Shown here: positions 21,407-32,643 of the stretch, piece after piece
Layout: the number at the start of each line of letters is the position of its first letter
How positions within the stretch are numbered: the first letter of the stretch is position 1
Source: Vicia villosa
Taxonomy: Eukaryota > Streptophyta > Magnoliopsida > Fabales > Fabaceae
Assembly (NCBI RefSeq): GCF_029867415.1
Contig: NC_081185.1
Coordinates: 132,577,753-132,641,752 of the forward strand
Direction: 5' to 3'
DNA length: 64,000 nucleotides
Notes under the pieces: model-generated
What the model was told of the DNA's origin: nothing
What the model saw: the letters and a program-made list of their open reading frames with translations, nothing else
Database searches by the model: none
Translations under genes and position numbers: made by a program

Positions 21407-23210
21407 TAGGAATAATCTTATCCTTAGGTACCCACATTTTCTTGGGTCCTTTCTTGTTAGTTCTCCTTAAGTTCTGATTGAACTTGGGTTTAACATTGTA
21501 AGCAATAGGAGGAACAGCATGATAATTTTTAATGTGAGTTTCATGATATTTCCTAGGTTGTGTCACATGCTTTTTGGTGTGTGTTATGTGAAAACTTTGT
21601 GCATGTGAAGTGTGCCTAATATCATGAGAGTGGCCATACTTGAACTGATCATACAAAGGCTTGTATGTAATTTTCATTTCATCAACAGGTTCAAGTTTGT
21701 ATGGGGTTTCACCCTCAAAGCCAATGCCAACTCTTTTGTTTCCAGACACAGCATATATCATAGAAGCTAGCTGACTTCTGCCAATACTTCTAGATAAGAA
21801 CTTCCTGAAACTTAAATCATATTCTTTCAGAATATGGTTTAGACTAGAAGTGGATTTTTCTGAATCAGAAGGAGATCCAACATTATTGGATAATTTTAAA
21901 AGTTTTTCTTTTAATTCAGAATTTTCCAACTCAAGCTTCTTTGTTTCAAATTCAAATTGCTTTTTCAGCTTTTTGTATTTGAGACTAATCTGAGACTTGA
22001 GTTCCAGAAGTTCAGTTAGACCGGAAACTAACTCATCTCTAGTAAGTTCAGAAAATACCTCTTCAGAATCTGATTCTGATGTAGATTCTGATCCGTCATC
22101 TTCTGTCGCCATCAGCGCACAGTTAGCCTGCTCATCTTCTGAATCATCTTCTGACTCATCCCAGGTTGCCATAAGACCTTTCTTCTTATGAAACTTCTTC
22201 TTGGGATTCTCCTTCTGAAGATTTGGACATTCATTCCTGAAGTGTCCTGGTTCATTGCATTCATAGCACATGACCTTCTTCTTGTCAGATTTTCTGTCAT
22301 CAGAAGATTCTCCATGTTCAAATCTCTTTGAACTTCTGAAGCCTCTGAACTTCCTTTGCTTGCTCTTCCAGAGTTGATTTACCCTTCTGGAAATCATGGA
22401 CAGTTCATCTTCTTCTTCAGATTCTGATTCTTCAGGATCTTCTTCTTTGGCCTGAAAAGCGTTAGTGCATTTCTTGATATTAGATTTTAATGCAATAGAT
22501 TTACCTTTCTTTTGAGGCTCATTTGCATCCAGCTCAATCTCATGGCTTCTCAAGGCACTGATCAGCTCTTCCAGAGAAACTTCATTCAGATTCTTTGCAA
22601 TCTTGAATGCAGTCACCATAGGACCCCATCTTCTGGGTAAGCTTCTGATGATCTTCTTTACGTGATCAGCCTTGGTGTATCCCTTGTCAAGAACTCTCAA
22701 TCCAGCAGTAAGAGTTTGAAATCTTGAAAACATCTTTTCAATGTCTTCATCATCCTCCATCTTGAAGGCTTCATACTTCTGGATTAAAGCTAGAGCTTTA
22801 GTTTCCTTGACTTGAGCATTTCCTTCATGAGTCATTTTCAAGGACTCATATATGTCATAGGCCGTTTCCCTGTTAGATATCTTCTCATACTCAGCATGAG
22901 AGATAGCATTCAGCAAAACAGTTCTGCATTTATGATGATTCCTGAAAAGCTTTTTCTGATCATCATCCATTTCTTGCCTTGTCAGCTTTACGCCTCTGGC
23001 ATTTACAGGATGTTTGTAACCATCCATCAGAAGATCCCATAGATCACCATCTAGACCCAGAAAGTAACTTTCCAGTTTATCTTTCCAGTATTCAAAGTTT
23101 TCACCATCAAATACCGGCGGTCTAGTATAACCATTGTTACCGTTGTATTGCTCAGCAGAGCCAGATGTAGATGCAGGTGTAGGTGTAGACTTTTCACTTT
23201 CATCAACCAT
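21291..23210 (-). CDS. gag: Ty1-copia Gag, 639 aa
   Basis: Nucleocapsid polyprotein of the copia element. The N-terminus is Ser/Thr-rich. The copia gag core runs through about residues 30-230, with RPPVFDGENFEYWKDKLESY, AYDIYESLKMTHEG and IRSLPRRWGPMVTAFK. A CCHC zinc knuckle CYECNEPGHFRNEC sits near residues 315-328, followed by acidic stretches, a coiled coil near 395-450 (LELENSELKEKLLKL) and a His-rich tail. The last about 20 residues (after KKDKAQH) are read in a frame that differs from the protease by one base: the protease motif WYLDSG appears in the +1 frame of the same DNA. Either a programmed +1 shift, as in yeast Ty1, or a 1-base indel separates gag from pol. Confidence 0.93.
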   Translation of the reverse strand: MVDESEKSTPTPASTSGSAEQYNGNNGYTRPPVFDGENFEYWKDKLESYFLGLDGDLWDLLMDGYKHPVNARGVKLTRQEMDDDQKKLFRNHHKCRTVLLNAISHAEYEKISNRETAYDIYESLKMTHEGNAQVKETKALALIQKYEAFKMEDDEDIEKMFSRFQTLTAGLRVLDKGYTKADHVKKIIRSLPRRWGPMVTAFKIAKNLNEVSLEELISALRSHEIELDANEPQKKGKSIALKSNIKKCTNAFQAKEEDPEESESEEEDELSMISRRVNQLWKSKQRKFRGFRSSKRFEHGESSDDRKSDKKKVMCYECNEPGHFRNECPNLQKENPKKKFHKKKGLMATWDESEDDSEDEQANCALMATEDDGSESTSESDSEEVFSELTRDELVSGLTELLELKSQISLKYKKLKKQFEFETKKLELENSELKEKLLKLSNNVGSPSDSEKSTSSLNHILKEYDLSFRKFLSRSIGRSQLASMIYAVSGNKRVGIGFEGETPYKLEPVDEMKITYKPLYDQFKYGHSHDIRHTSHAQSFHITHTKKHVTQPRKYHETHIKNYHAVPPIAYNVKPKFNQNLRRTNKKGPKKMWVPKDKIIPIADILDCKKDKAQHVMVPGLWMLATHDRKKVYVPRPGA

Positions 23211-23282
23211 CTTTTACTGAAGCGTTTTTCTCTTCCTGAATCTTTTCTAAACACGGTTAAGTGCTTGCACCTTAGAACCGGC

Positions 23283-23294
23283 GCTCTGATGCCA
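23283..23294 (-). other. Primer-binding site, initiator tRNA-Met type
   Basis: On the minus strand, two bases after the LTR end, the sequence is TGGCATCAGAGC, one base from the usual plant copia PBS TGGTATCAGAGC. Confidence 0.85.
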
Positions 23295-23296
23295 AT

Positions 23297-24490
23297 TGAA
23301 GGATAGAAAAACACTTAGAAAGGGGGGGGATTGAATAAGTGTGACTTTAAATCTTGGACGATAAAAATAAATTGCACAATTATTTTTATCCTGGTTCGCT
23401 GTTAACGAAGCTACTCCAGTCCACCCCCGCAGAGATGATTTACCTCAACCTGAGGATTTAATCCACTAATCGCACGGATTACAATGGTTTTCCACTTAGT
23501 CCGCAACTAAGTCTTCCAGAGTCTTCTGATCACACACTGATCACTCCAGGAACAACTGCTTAGATACCCTCTAAGACTTTTCTAGAGTCTACTGATCAAC
23601 ACGATCACTCTAGGCTTAGTTCACTCCTAAGACTTCCCTAGAGTATTCTGATCAACACGATCACTCTAGTTCCTTACAACTTAATGTAATCTATTCAAGA
23701 GTTTACAAATGCTTCTTAAAAGCGATAATCACAACTGTGATATTTCTCTTAACGTTTAAGCTTAATCTCACTAATATATTACAACAGCAATGTAGTGAGT
23801 TGATGAAGATTCTGAGCTTTGATTGAATAGCGTTTCAGCAAGTTTATTTTCGTTCAGAGTTGTTAAGAATTGGTAACCTTGCTTCTCATCAGAACTTCAT
23901 ATTTATAGGCGTTGAGAAGATGACCGTTGAATGCATTTAATGCTTTGCGTGTTCCGTACAGCATCGCATTTAATGTTATACGCTTTTGTCAACTACCTCG
24001 AGCCTTGTTCACGCTGTGTCTACTGACGTAGCCTTTAGTAGCTTTTAACGTTCCTTTTGTCAGTCAGCGTAGTCTGCCACGTGTACTTCCTTCTGATCTG
24101 ATGTTTGTGAATATAACGTTTGAATATCATCAGAGTCAAACAGCTTGGTGCATAGCATCTTCTGATCTTCTGACCTTGAAGTGCTTCTGAGCGTGATACT
24201 ATCTTCTGATCTTCAGTGCTTCTGATCTCATGTTCTTCTGATGCTTCCATAGACCCATGTTCTGATTCTGCTTCGACCATCTTCTGATGTCTTGCCAGAC
24301 CATGTTCTGATGTTGCATGCTGAACCATTTGAGACACAACTTCAGAGCGCTGAATTATGCGTACTCTTTATATATATTTCCTGAAAGGGAAATTGCATTG
24401 GATTAGAGTACCATATTATCTTAAGCAAAATTCATATTATTGTTATCATCAAAACTAAGATAATTGATAAGAACAAATCTTGTTCTAACA
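23297..24490 (-). repeat. LTR (5' LTR in transcription sense) of the copia element
   Basis: 1,194 bp, same length and apparently the same sequence as 14984-16177; followed by TSD CTATA. Minus-strand TATA box CTATAAATA at 23900-23908 is the likely promoter for gag-pol. Confidence 0.93.
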
Positions 24491-25114
24491 CTATATGTTC
24501 TACGTAGGGTGACCGCGTGACAACGTCTATAGTTAGTGCATTGATACTCTTTCTATACTCAATAAAACCACATGGGTTTGCATGACTGTCTTTTCATCTA
24601 TTGGCCTGTGTGGAGCCAATACTGGTAGGAGTAACATGCCTTTCACAAATGGAGGAGCGGTTGTCGTCCCTCAGGGTTACCTAAAACCTATGGCCAAAAG
24701 GTCTCTATAAATACTCCTCCCTCTATAGGAAGAGAGACAAATCATTACACCCCAAAGCATAACTATACCATAACTCATACCGATCACAAACCTCAGAAGC
24801 TTATTCATAAGCAGATTTTTCATCAATAGAGCATCTCACCTCACGTGAGCATAACTCATAGAACCCCCACAAAACATCATCATACAAGACTTCTCCCCAT
24901 CATTGACAAACCCTAATCACTATATAGGATAATATACCTACAAAGGCCTTTGAGTTCCCCTACCCTTGCAAGAGGAACACACACTTGTACTTTTTGACCA
25001 GTACAGTGACACCCAACGTGGGACCCCGATAAAGCTAACATAGGGCAAATCGTCCTCATCACCATCATTGTGCCCGCTGTTACCCTTCACTCATACACCT
25101 AGCCATTTTTAGTC

Positions 25115-26380
25115 ATGGTTAACATGAGTGCTCAATCCCCTACACCAGAAGGTACCAACGGTAGCGGTGATGTTGATGCCTTGGCAAAGATGTGTGCTGC
25201 CATGGACGAGTTACGCCGCCATAACCACACACTAGAGGATAACGTCTACAACATCAGATAGCGCCAATAGGAGTCTAATCCTTTAGAGGAGATGCAACTG
25301 CAAGACCCCCCAACCACTCTCAGACGGGGTATGGGGGTACCTGTCCCCAAGGGTTTCAAGTCTTCCTCATTGGCCAAGTTTGATGTGCACAACAATCCCT
25401 ATGAACATGTTGCCTTCATCACTACACAGATGACCATCATAGGAGAACCCGACTCCCTGAAGTTCAAGCTGGTCTCTAGCACTTTTAGGGACGTCGCCCT
25501 CAAATAGTATATGAGTTTACCTCGTGCCTCCATCAATTGTTATCTAGAACTAGTAAAGAAACTGGTATAACAGTTCGCCGCCAACCGCCATAGGAAGATG
25601 TCCTCCACAATCCTGATTAACATACATCAAGGTCCATCAGAGTTAGGGGTGGGAATAGGCTGAGCTAGACTTTGCCAAGCCTCAGCCTGGCCTGCTAAAA
25701 AATTCAAAGCCTAAGCATGGCCTGTAGCCTATCGTATGCTTATTTTTTGGCCTGAGTCTGGCCTTTTTGAAGGCATGATTGACCTATTAGCCTACTTAAA
25801 AGTCTATTTCATTTAAAAATTTGTAAATAAGTCATTCAACTCAACTTTATATAGACTAACAAATTAAAAGATTAGTGAGATTAAATGTTTGTTTGCATTG
25901 ACTTATTTGAGTTTATCTAGTAGCATAAATTTTGTGATACTATTTGTTTGAGAGAACTTATGGAAGCAACTTATGACATTGTTCATAAGGTTTTTTTCAT
26001 CTTATTTTCATAATTTCTTCAAGATAACTAAGATTTATTTTTATATTTTAATTCAAAGTACAAAACACAATATAATAATAATAAAATTATTCATATTTAT
26101 TTAAATAGGCCGGTCTCATAGGCTTAAAAGGCTTTTTATATGGCCTGTGCCTAGCCTTTTTAGCTAAATGGGCTTATAAAAAAGCTTAGACCTTTTCTAT
26201 TTATATAAAAAGTCTGGCCTGACATAGGCCTATGTAAGCTGGACCGTAGGCCCCTGTTAGTCGGTCTGGCCTATTCCCACCCCTAATCAAAATCATTGAG
26301 GGACTATCTCACCCGTTTTGATGAGACCACATCAAGGTCGTCCCACCAAACTAAAAAATATTTGTGGAAGCGTTTCAAAA
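25115..26380 (+). pseudogene. Ty3-gypsy gag pseudogene, split by a hAT MITE
   Basis: From the ATG at 25115 the frame gives MVNMSAQSPTPEGTNGSGD, then several stops. The recognisable gag core is at 25350-25630 (SLAKFDVHNNPYEHVAFITT, MSLPRASINCYLEL, FAANRHRKM) and ends QGPSE. The frame resumes after the MITE with LRDYLTRFDETT, then, after a frameshift, IKVVPPN, a stop and KIFVEAFQN. Order and spacing match gypsy gag. It is non-functional. Confidence 0.8.
25644..26285. mobile_element. hAT-type MITE, 642 bp (family copy 1)
   Basis: Terminal inverted repeats TAGGGGTGGGAATAGGC and GCCTATTCCCACCCCTA bound the element. The 8-bp flanks ATCAGAGT (25636-25643) and ATCAAAAT (26286-26293) agree at 6 of 8 positions. 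Removing the element plus one duplicate restores the gag reading frame (QGPSES-LRDYLTRF). It is internally rich in GGCCT motifs with no ORF, so non-autonomous. A second copy lies at 39368-41764. Confidence 0.88.
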
Positions 26381-26390
26381 TAGACCATTA

Positions 26391-28166
26391 ATTTATATTT
26401 TTCTCTAATAGTTTGTTATATATTTTTAAAAAATTCTTTAAATTAAAAATTAAATATAGATTAATTTGCTGAAAAAAGACCATTAAATTTTTTTTTAAAA
26501 ATGTAAAAATTATCAACTTAGCAACAATACAATAGTCTTGAAAAAATCTCAATTAAAATATATTAGGCAGACTTAAAATTAAATGGTACTATGAGAAAAT
26601 ATGTTTACTTTCAACAATTAAATATATTTAAAGAATCAATTATCTATAACATTGTTATAATTTAGTTTTTTATAATAATAGTTGATTTTACTAAAACCAC
26701 AATTGATTGATTAAAAGATATACACACTTATTTTATAATACTTAAATTGTCTTCTATAATAAAAAAAATAAAAGATATACACAATTATTGAATATATAGA
26801 AAAATGTTGATGTAAAAATATTTGTGAAAGAGAATATTTGAATCAATATAATAAATATTAGAACATAAACCGATATAAAAAAGAATTTCATAAATGGAAG
26901 AGATGGTGAAGATATCTTTTAGGTCATTAATTTTAGGGTTATTATTATGGAGTATTTTTACATTTGAGCTTTTATTTATGAACATTATAATTTATGAGAG
27001 ACACCACATATTTGTTAGAAAATTAATTGTAAATTAAATGGATGGAGAATAGAATTATGACGACGTCACTTTTTTTTAAGTATTTCAAATACTTTTAAAT
27101 GTTTTAGAGTTAGAATGTGAGAATTAATAAAATATCCAGCACCTATTTGTTATAGATCTAGGGTTTCACCATGGGATAAACCTAAAACTAAGAAAGAAGA
27201 TAAAATAAAAATTCTGTATAATTTTCTACCATTCATTAAGTCAAAAGTTCCTTAAATACAAGCTGAATCCTATTGGATTGGACTAATGGGCCTAGTCCAC
27301 TTGAAGGAATATTAAATAAACATAACAAATACAAATTAAATTATGCCATTTTGGAACAAAGTCTTGCATCCACTTGGGCATGATTCTAATTCGTATTGGT
27401 CTGTTATCAGGAATATCTAAGATAGTTCAACCTATATTCAAGTTTGCACAACCGATGAAAACTCGGTAGTATGGAAGATGAAATCTATAATTTTTTGTGA
27501 AGAGGTTAAATTTTTATTATGTTTTTTCCGAATCTGGAATGCTCAATTTATAGGCCAAACTAATGTTGTTTCATAAGGTTGCGATGCGATCCTTGATGAA
27601 ACACACACTTTCAACAACATTTTTGTTAAATGTTGCATTGTTTCACCTACTGCAACACTTCAAACTTCGCATTATTTTGCCTACAACAATAATTTTCAAA
27701 GGTTGTATTGTTCCGCGTTCTGCAACACTTCATCAAGTGTTGCCAATTTCTAAATTCAAAATTCAAACTGCCTAGTGCAACACTTCACGAAGTGTTACCT
27801 ATTTTCAAATTCAAAATACAAACTTCCTAGTGTAGCACTTCACAAGTGACTTGATTTTGGACATGTAGTCTGAACACGTCAAAGTATGAAACCAATGGGA
27901 TATAAATGAGTATATGTGAAAAAACAAAATAAGAATGGTATAAAACTTAATTCGTTGCTCAATGATTTTCACAAAGACGTAAGATAAATTTGATGAAACA
28001 TTTCCACCTGTAGTGGTTTCAATTAATTTTTTATATTTAAATTAATTAGCCTTTTAAAAAAATGAAAGGCTTAATTTAAATATGATGGATGTTGTGACAT
28101 TTTATTTATACGACTCACTTAATAGTGACATTTACTAAAACTCTTTAAAGACTTTAATATATCAAA
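26391..28166. other. Intergenic, AT-rich
   Basis: No gene recognised. The stretch 27130-27900 has more balanced composition and contains the hairpin repeat at 27722-27850. Confidence 0.4.
27722..27850. repeat. 55-bp tandem repeat with a hairpin in each unit
   Basis: Units start at 27722, 27777 and 27832. Each begins with an inverted repeat such as GCAACACTTCATCAAGTGTT and is followed by a TTCAAATTCAAA-rich spacer. A related CTGCAACACTTC occurs upstream at about 27650. Confidence 0.7.
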
Positions 28167-28168
28167 TA

Positions 28169-28450
28169 ATCCCTCCGTCCCAAATTATATGTCGCAATGA
28201 CCCACTTCACACAGATTTAGAAACAGTAATAAATGAAAGAGAGAATTGTGACTTTACCCAATTATCCTGATTAACTATTGATGTATTCGAAATAACATTA
28301 ATATTAAGTGAGAAAACAATAAATTGAAAGTATTTAATAGAGGGTACAATTGGAAGATTAAATATAAAATTGCATTGGTAATTTAGAGTGAGAAGTATTT
28401 TGGGATAAATTTTTTGTCCAAATGTGACATTTATTTTGGGAGAGAGGGAG
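28169..28450. mobile_element. Stowaway-like (Tc1/mariner) MITE, about 282 bp
   Basis: Ends ATCCCTCCGTCCCAAATTAT and, inverted, CTCCCTCTCTCCCAAAATAA match the plant Stowaway CTCCCTCCGTCCCA terminus. TA dinucleotides flank both ends (28167-28168 and 28451-28452). Confidence 0.82.
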
Positions 28451-29309
28451 TATTGTCACCAAACAAACCTTTTATTATTATACAAGCTTATTAGTTATAA
28501 GCTTCAAAAATATCTTGCCAAACAGCGTCTTACTTTTCCCTTGTGCAAGTTCGACCCTGTGCAGGAGTAGCATGCTCTACAACACGTAGCTTCTAATTTT
28601 GGAGGGTTCCGAATCTTAAAAAGTTTAATTTTTTACTTTAATATTAATAAACATAAAAATATTATAAAAATCCAATAAATCAAGAAAATGGTATGATAAT
28701 ACATTAAATAATAAAAGTGATCAAAATCAAATTAATTATTATTAAACATTTTATTAATATATAATTATATTTTTGATATATTATTTTTAATTATTATAAT
28801 TATTTTTAAAAAAAAAATTGAACTCATTTTTTAAATTAGTAGAGACCTTTAGTTTAATTAAGTCGACATTGCTCTTATGTACACAATATTCAAATATAAA
28901 ATAGGAGAAAAAGTTAAGTTTTATTTTTGTATCATATCCCTTAGGGCTTGTTTGGTGCGCTTGATAAAAGACATGATGGATATGTGTATTATATCCTATC
29001 TCAATTCAGTGTTTGCTGACACAACAGGATATGATAAGTTAATCCTGAAACTTATCCTATCTTGCCTCATAATTCAAATTGTTATCCTGAATATGAGCTT
29101 GGTTAGAATTCGGCAGGATAAGATAAGAAAATGATTTACTAATTTACCCCTATAAAATATAATTTAAAATAAAAAAAGTAAATATGACAAAATATAAATA
29201 AAAATTAATTTGATATTAAATTAAAAATATTAATAATTAATTTAATAAAAAAAATTAGATTTAATTTCAAAAATTTTTTTTACAAGAACAAAACTATCTC
29301 ATATCATTA
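28451..29309. other. Intergenic; possible foldback relic
   Basis: AT-rich DNA. The stretch 28942-29125 starts GGGCTTGTTTGGTGCGC, a common MITE terminus, and contains inverted GGATAAGATA motifs, but its other end is not identifiable. Confidence 0.35.
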
Positions 29310-29665
29310 GTAATAACCATCGCAATACAAGGAGGAACACAGTGCATAGAACTACGCCTAATTTAGAAATTGGCCGCATTTGCTAAGAAATGGACAACCT
29401 ATTTGTTTGACGTTTAACAAACTTTACCTCAAAGTTGTGAAAATAAGATAAAACCAACTAATGGTACGGATAATAAAATAAAATTCTTACATCCCACTAA
29501 AATTAGAATACAAAACATTAACCACACTGAGAGAATCACTTTCAAAAATAATTCGATGAAGCTGAAGAGCTATAAAGTCCTTTATAGCCTCTTTCAGAGC
29601 TAAAGTCTCTATTTCGTTAATAGAGAGATTACCAACGTTTCAAGCCACATCTGCATGAATGAAAG
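29310..29665 (-). pseudogene. LINE-type RNase H (RVT_3-like) relic
   Basis: The minus strand reads LSINEIETLALKEAIKDFIA, then LHRIIFESDSLSVVNVL, and in shifted frames FVKRQTNRL-like and PPCIAMVITNDMR. This is the order of the plant RNase H-like domain found at the 3' end of LINE polyproteins. Frameshifts and stops show it is dead. Confidence 0.65.
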
Positions 29666-29778
29666 TACAATTTTGAAACAGTTTTAAAAGGTAGAAAAGA
29701 AGAAAAATAATAAGCTACATCATTGTTATAGATTTATTGTTATATAGTGTGATTTCTAAATATTTTTTAATGATATTA

Positions 29779-29948
29779 AAGGTAGTGCACTGACAGTGTA
29801 AACAAACTTTACACATACATCCAATCAAAATCCTTACACTTGCCATGTCATATTAATTTTTTTAAATTAAAATTGTGTTTTAATTGGATGCATAGTTGTG
29901 ATTGGTTGACAGTGTAAAATTATTTTACACTGTCAGTGCATATCCCTT
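29779..29948. mobile_element. Short MITE, about 170 bp, with TGCACTGACAGTGTAAA termini
   Basis: Left end AAGGTAGTGCACTGACAGTG and the inverted right end AAGGGATATGCACTGACAGT pair over more than 20 bases. There is no ORF, and no clear target duplication was seen. The family is not assigned. Confidence 0.7.
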
Positions 29949-31183
29949 TTTCTCTTTTTTAATTAATAATGATAACTTATTTTCATTTAGTAATTTTAAC
30001 AACTTTTTAAATTAATTTTAGTGTGTATTTATTGTTCATATTCTTTTTATACGACATATTTCTTTTCTATTTAGAGGGTTGCTATTTTTACACTAAAAAC
30101 TCTATACCATATGCTACACCGTATCAAATACAAATGTGTGTTTGTGATTCAGTATTTGAAAAAAAAGTGGAAAAAAATTTAGATATATTAAAAAAAACCT
30201 AAAACCGTATCACGGTGATAGTTGTCACTTTTTGTGTATAATATTATTTCTCTCCTTTTTATATTATGGGTCATGTTAATCTGTACTCCAATGCATTAGT
30301 TAAGAATTCTAAATAAAGAAAGTGCTTTATGATCATGTATTGAATACAAATAATATTCTTAAAAAAGGTAATTATTTATATTTTTAATGCATTGAATTAA
30401 TATACAATTTTTTTTATAAAACTTATCTTTTAATCTTTTTAATTTTTTTAAAAATGTCAAATTTATCTTTTTAATCTCTTAATCAATATTTTGGGAACAC
30501 TCATTAGTATTTTCTTTATATTATGAGAAACTCTTACCCCACTCATTGATTCTCTCATCCACCATAAGAGTTGCAAAAAATGTCCATATGCTTTCGTAGA
30601 TGTACACCTAGAACACTTTTTTTTTAAAAAAATTGATTTTTTCGTAAGTACATCTACAGAAGCGTAAAAAACATAGTAAACATTGAGAAAATTCAAATTA
30701 TTTTAGTTCAATAAATCTTCCGGAGATGTATCTACGGAACGTGTTAAATACAGAGTGTTATATTTGTGTTATATTTTGATGTTCCATTTTTTAAATCATA
30801 AACCATAAACCCTAACCTCTAAGACAATGAAAAATAGTACACAAAAAAATATATCTTATACATAGCATAAATTGCACTATAATTTGATGTTCCATTTTTT
30901 TAAACTCTAAGGTAACGGAAAATAGTACAACAAAAGAATACATAGTATAAGATTGCACTATAATTTGATGTTCCATATTTGATAAGAAAATTGGAATTTA
31001 TAATGTTCAGTAGGTACATCTACGGAATACTCTGTTTATGTTGTAAATGCTTCTGTAAATGTACCTACGAAATAAACTAAGTTTTTTTTCAAAAAAAGTT
31101 GCTTCTGGATGTTTATCTACGAAGCATAATTGGAACTTCGTCAGGTGGCTGAGAGAATTAAGGGGTATAATAAGATATTCTCT
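29949..31183. other. Intergenic with a short palindromic word family and a short tandem repeat
   Basis: Between about 30595 and 31125, six variants of a roughly 20-base word like CGTAGATGTACCTACGAA recur on both strands. Within it, 30775-30990 contains two to three diverged copies of a unit starting TTTGATGTTCCAT (30775, 30882, 30964). No protein-coding signal. Confidence 0.55.
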
Positions 31184-31191
31184 ATTATAAG

Positions 31192-31532
31192 TAGAATGGC
31201 AAACGGGCATGCCCTCACCGTTTAGGCCCGCCTTGCAAAAGCTCGCAAAAAAACGGAGCGGGGCGGCATAGTTGAGGGTGCGGGCCTAAAACTTTGGCCC
31301 TTCCCGCAAAAAAGTGAGAGCGGAGCGGGGAATGTTCGCAGGCCTTGTACTTTTTAGACGTAAAAATGTAAATTTTCATGTAAATGTCGGTGCCTGCAAA
31401 AGCCCGCAAAAAAAGGGGGCGGGGCGGGACAGACATATTAGAGGTTGCGAGTCTAAAATTTTAGTCTACCCTGTAAAAAAATGCGGGCAAAACAGACATG
31501 TCCAATGTGCCAGGCCTGTTTTGCCGGCACTA
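31192..31532. mobile_element. hAT-type MITE, 341 bp, unusually GC-rich
   Basis: Ends TAGAATGGCAAACGGGC and, inverted, TAGTGCCGGCAAAACAGGC. A perfect 8-bp target duplication ATTATAAG lies at 31184-31191 and 31533-31540. The interior carries GCGGGGCGGG-type motifs on both strands, in contrast to the surrounding AT-rich DNA. No ORF. Confidence 0.9.
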
Positions 31533-31540
31533 ATTATAAG

Positions 31541-32643
31541 TATGTTTATGATTGAATTATTTAGAAGATACTATTACAAATGATTTAACTAAAAATTATT
31601 CAATAAATTGCAAATTCGCATATTCAATTACAATCTCGAAATAAAACACTCATAAAAATAGTCTTGACCATTATTTCATATATATTTTTTACATTATTTC
31701 CTTTTTGTTATGTTAAATATCTCATGATTATATATTTCATATTACTTTCTTAAAGAAAAACAAATACAATTTTTGTCATGTTAAATGAATTTCGTAAGGA
31801 ATTTTACAACTCAATTCCCTCATGCAGAATTTCCAGAACAATAATAAGCGTGAACAATTCAATTTTGGTCACAACATAATAACAATAATAATATTCCACG
31901 AAACATTATAAGTGGCACGTGTAGTTACAAATACAGAAGATGTTTTTTCCGTGGCTTAAAACATCTACTATTTCGGTTTCATGAACAATTTTCTCTGCTA
32001 CCATAACCTTGTGGAGAAAATTCCCTCATCATGTAATGCTTGGCGTAGTTTTTCTTAACCTCATGTTTTCATTTTATCATGTTTTTGTTTCATGTGGAAA
32101 AGATAATGACAGTGATTTTTTCAATGTACTTTATGTTTGAGCCAAGTAAAACACCTCACCAAACGTTTGATGTTTTGTCTCAACCAATTGAGACATAAAA
32201 ATATTCATCCAAACTTTGTCCACCACTCAATTACTACCCTTTTGAACCTTTTATTTTTATTTATTTTTCGGTGAAAATTAATTAAAGTTTTGTTTTTTTC
32301 CTCAAAATAATGCATAAGAATATTAGGGTTTAGCTTTAGTTTTTTTCCCTATATATATAGAATAAGAGATAACCCTAGTTTCACATATTAAAAAAAAATG
32401 TTCACATTTTCTCTAAAATTCTTTTCTTTCATCTGTTAACTCTCCACTATCTAAAAAGGTATTGCCTTTTTCTTTTTTATATTAAAAGGTATTGCTTCTT
32501 TCTTCTCCTTTCTGCTGTTTTTATGCCAATTAGTCTTTTTTGTGTTCAAAAAAACTTCTAGTTTTTTTTTTTTTTTTGTGTGTGTTTTAGATTTCTACTT
32601 CAAAAGCAAAGAATCAAGGGACAAGGACAACCAATCAGAAAAC
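31541..32643 (+). promoter_or_regulatory. Upstream region and leader of the TPR gene
   Basis: AT-rich intergenic DNA, then a TATA box (CCCTATATATATAG, 32349-32362) and a pyrimidine-rich leader with poly-T runs before the start codon at 32644. Confidence 0.5.

Larger units (their letters stand above)
14984..24490 (-). mobile_element. Complete Ty1-copia (SIRE/Maximus-like) LTR retrotransposon, 9,507 bp
   Basis: Identical-length LTRs (1,194 bp, 14984-16177 and 23297-24490) flank a 7.1-kb interior. The target duplication CTATA lies at 14979-14983 and 24491-24495. In transcription sense (minus strand) the order is LTR, PBS matching the initiator-Met type, gag (23210-21291), pol with PR-INT-RT-RH (21406-18272), a 2.1-kb region without pol coding, polypurine tract (16191-16178), LTR. 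I found no base difference between the LTRs by eye, so the insertion is very recent. The large gag with central CCHC knuckle and coiled coil, the long post-pol region and the LTR start TGTTAGAACAAGATTTG fit the SIRE/Maximus lineage. All catalytic motifs are intact; the only oddity is a +1 offset between gag and pol. Confidence 0.93.
24496..26390 (+). mobile_element. Old Ty3-gypsy relic: LTR end, PBS and decayed gag
   Basis: The left part (to about 25005) looks like an LTR with TATA box CTATAAATACTCC at 24704-24716, ending in GTACA. It is followed by GTGACACCCAACGTGGGACC, a degenerate form of the TGGCGCCCACCGTGGGGCC primer-binding region of many plant gypsy elements. The gag pseudogene follows. 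The left LTR boundary is not resolved, and no pol is present. Confidence 0.6.

Noticed and set aside
30800..30830. Telomere-like ACCCTAACC word
   Set aside because: A single short occurrence within AT-rich DNA, not a tandem telomeric tract.
32542..32643. Upstream in-frame start for the TPR gene adding about 34 residues
   Set aside because: The extra part translates a poly-T leader into a Phe run. The downstream Met beginning MLLRSSSTP fits the family start better.
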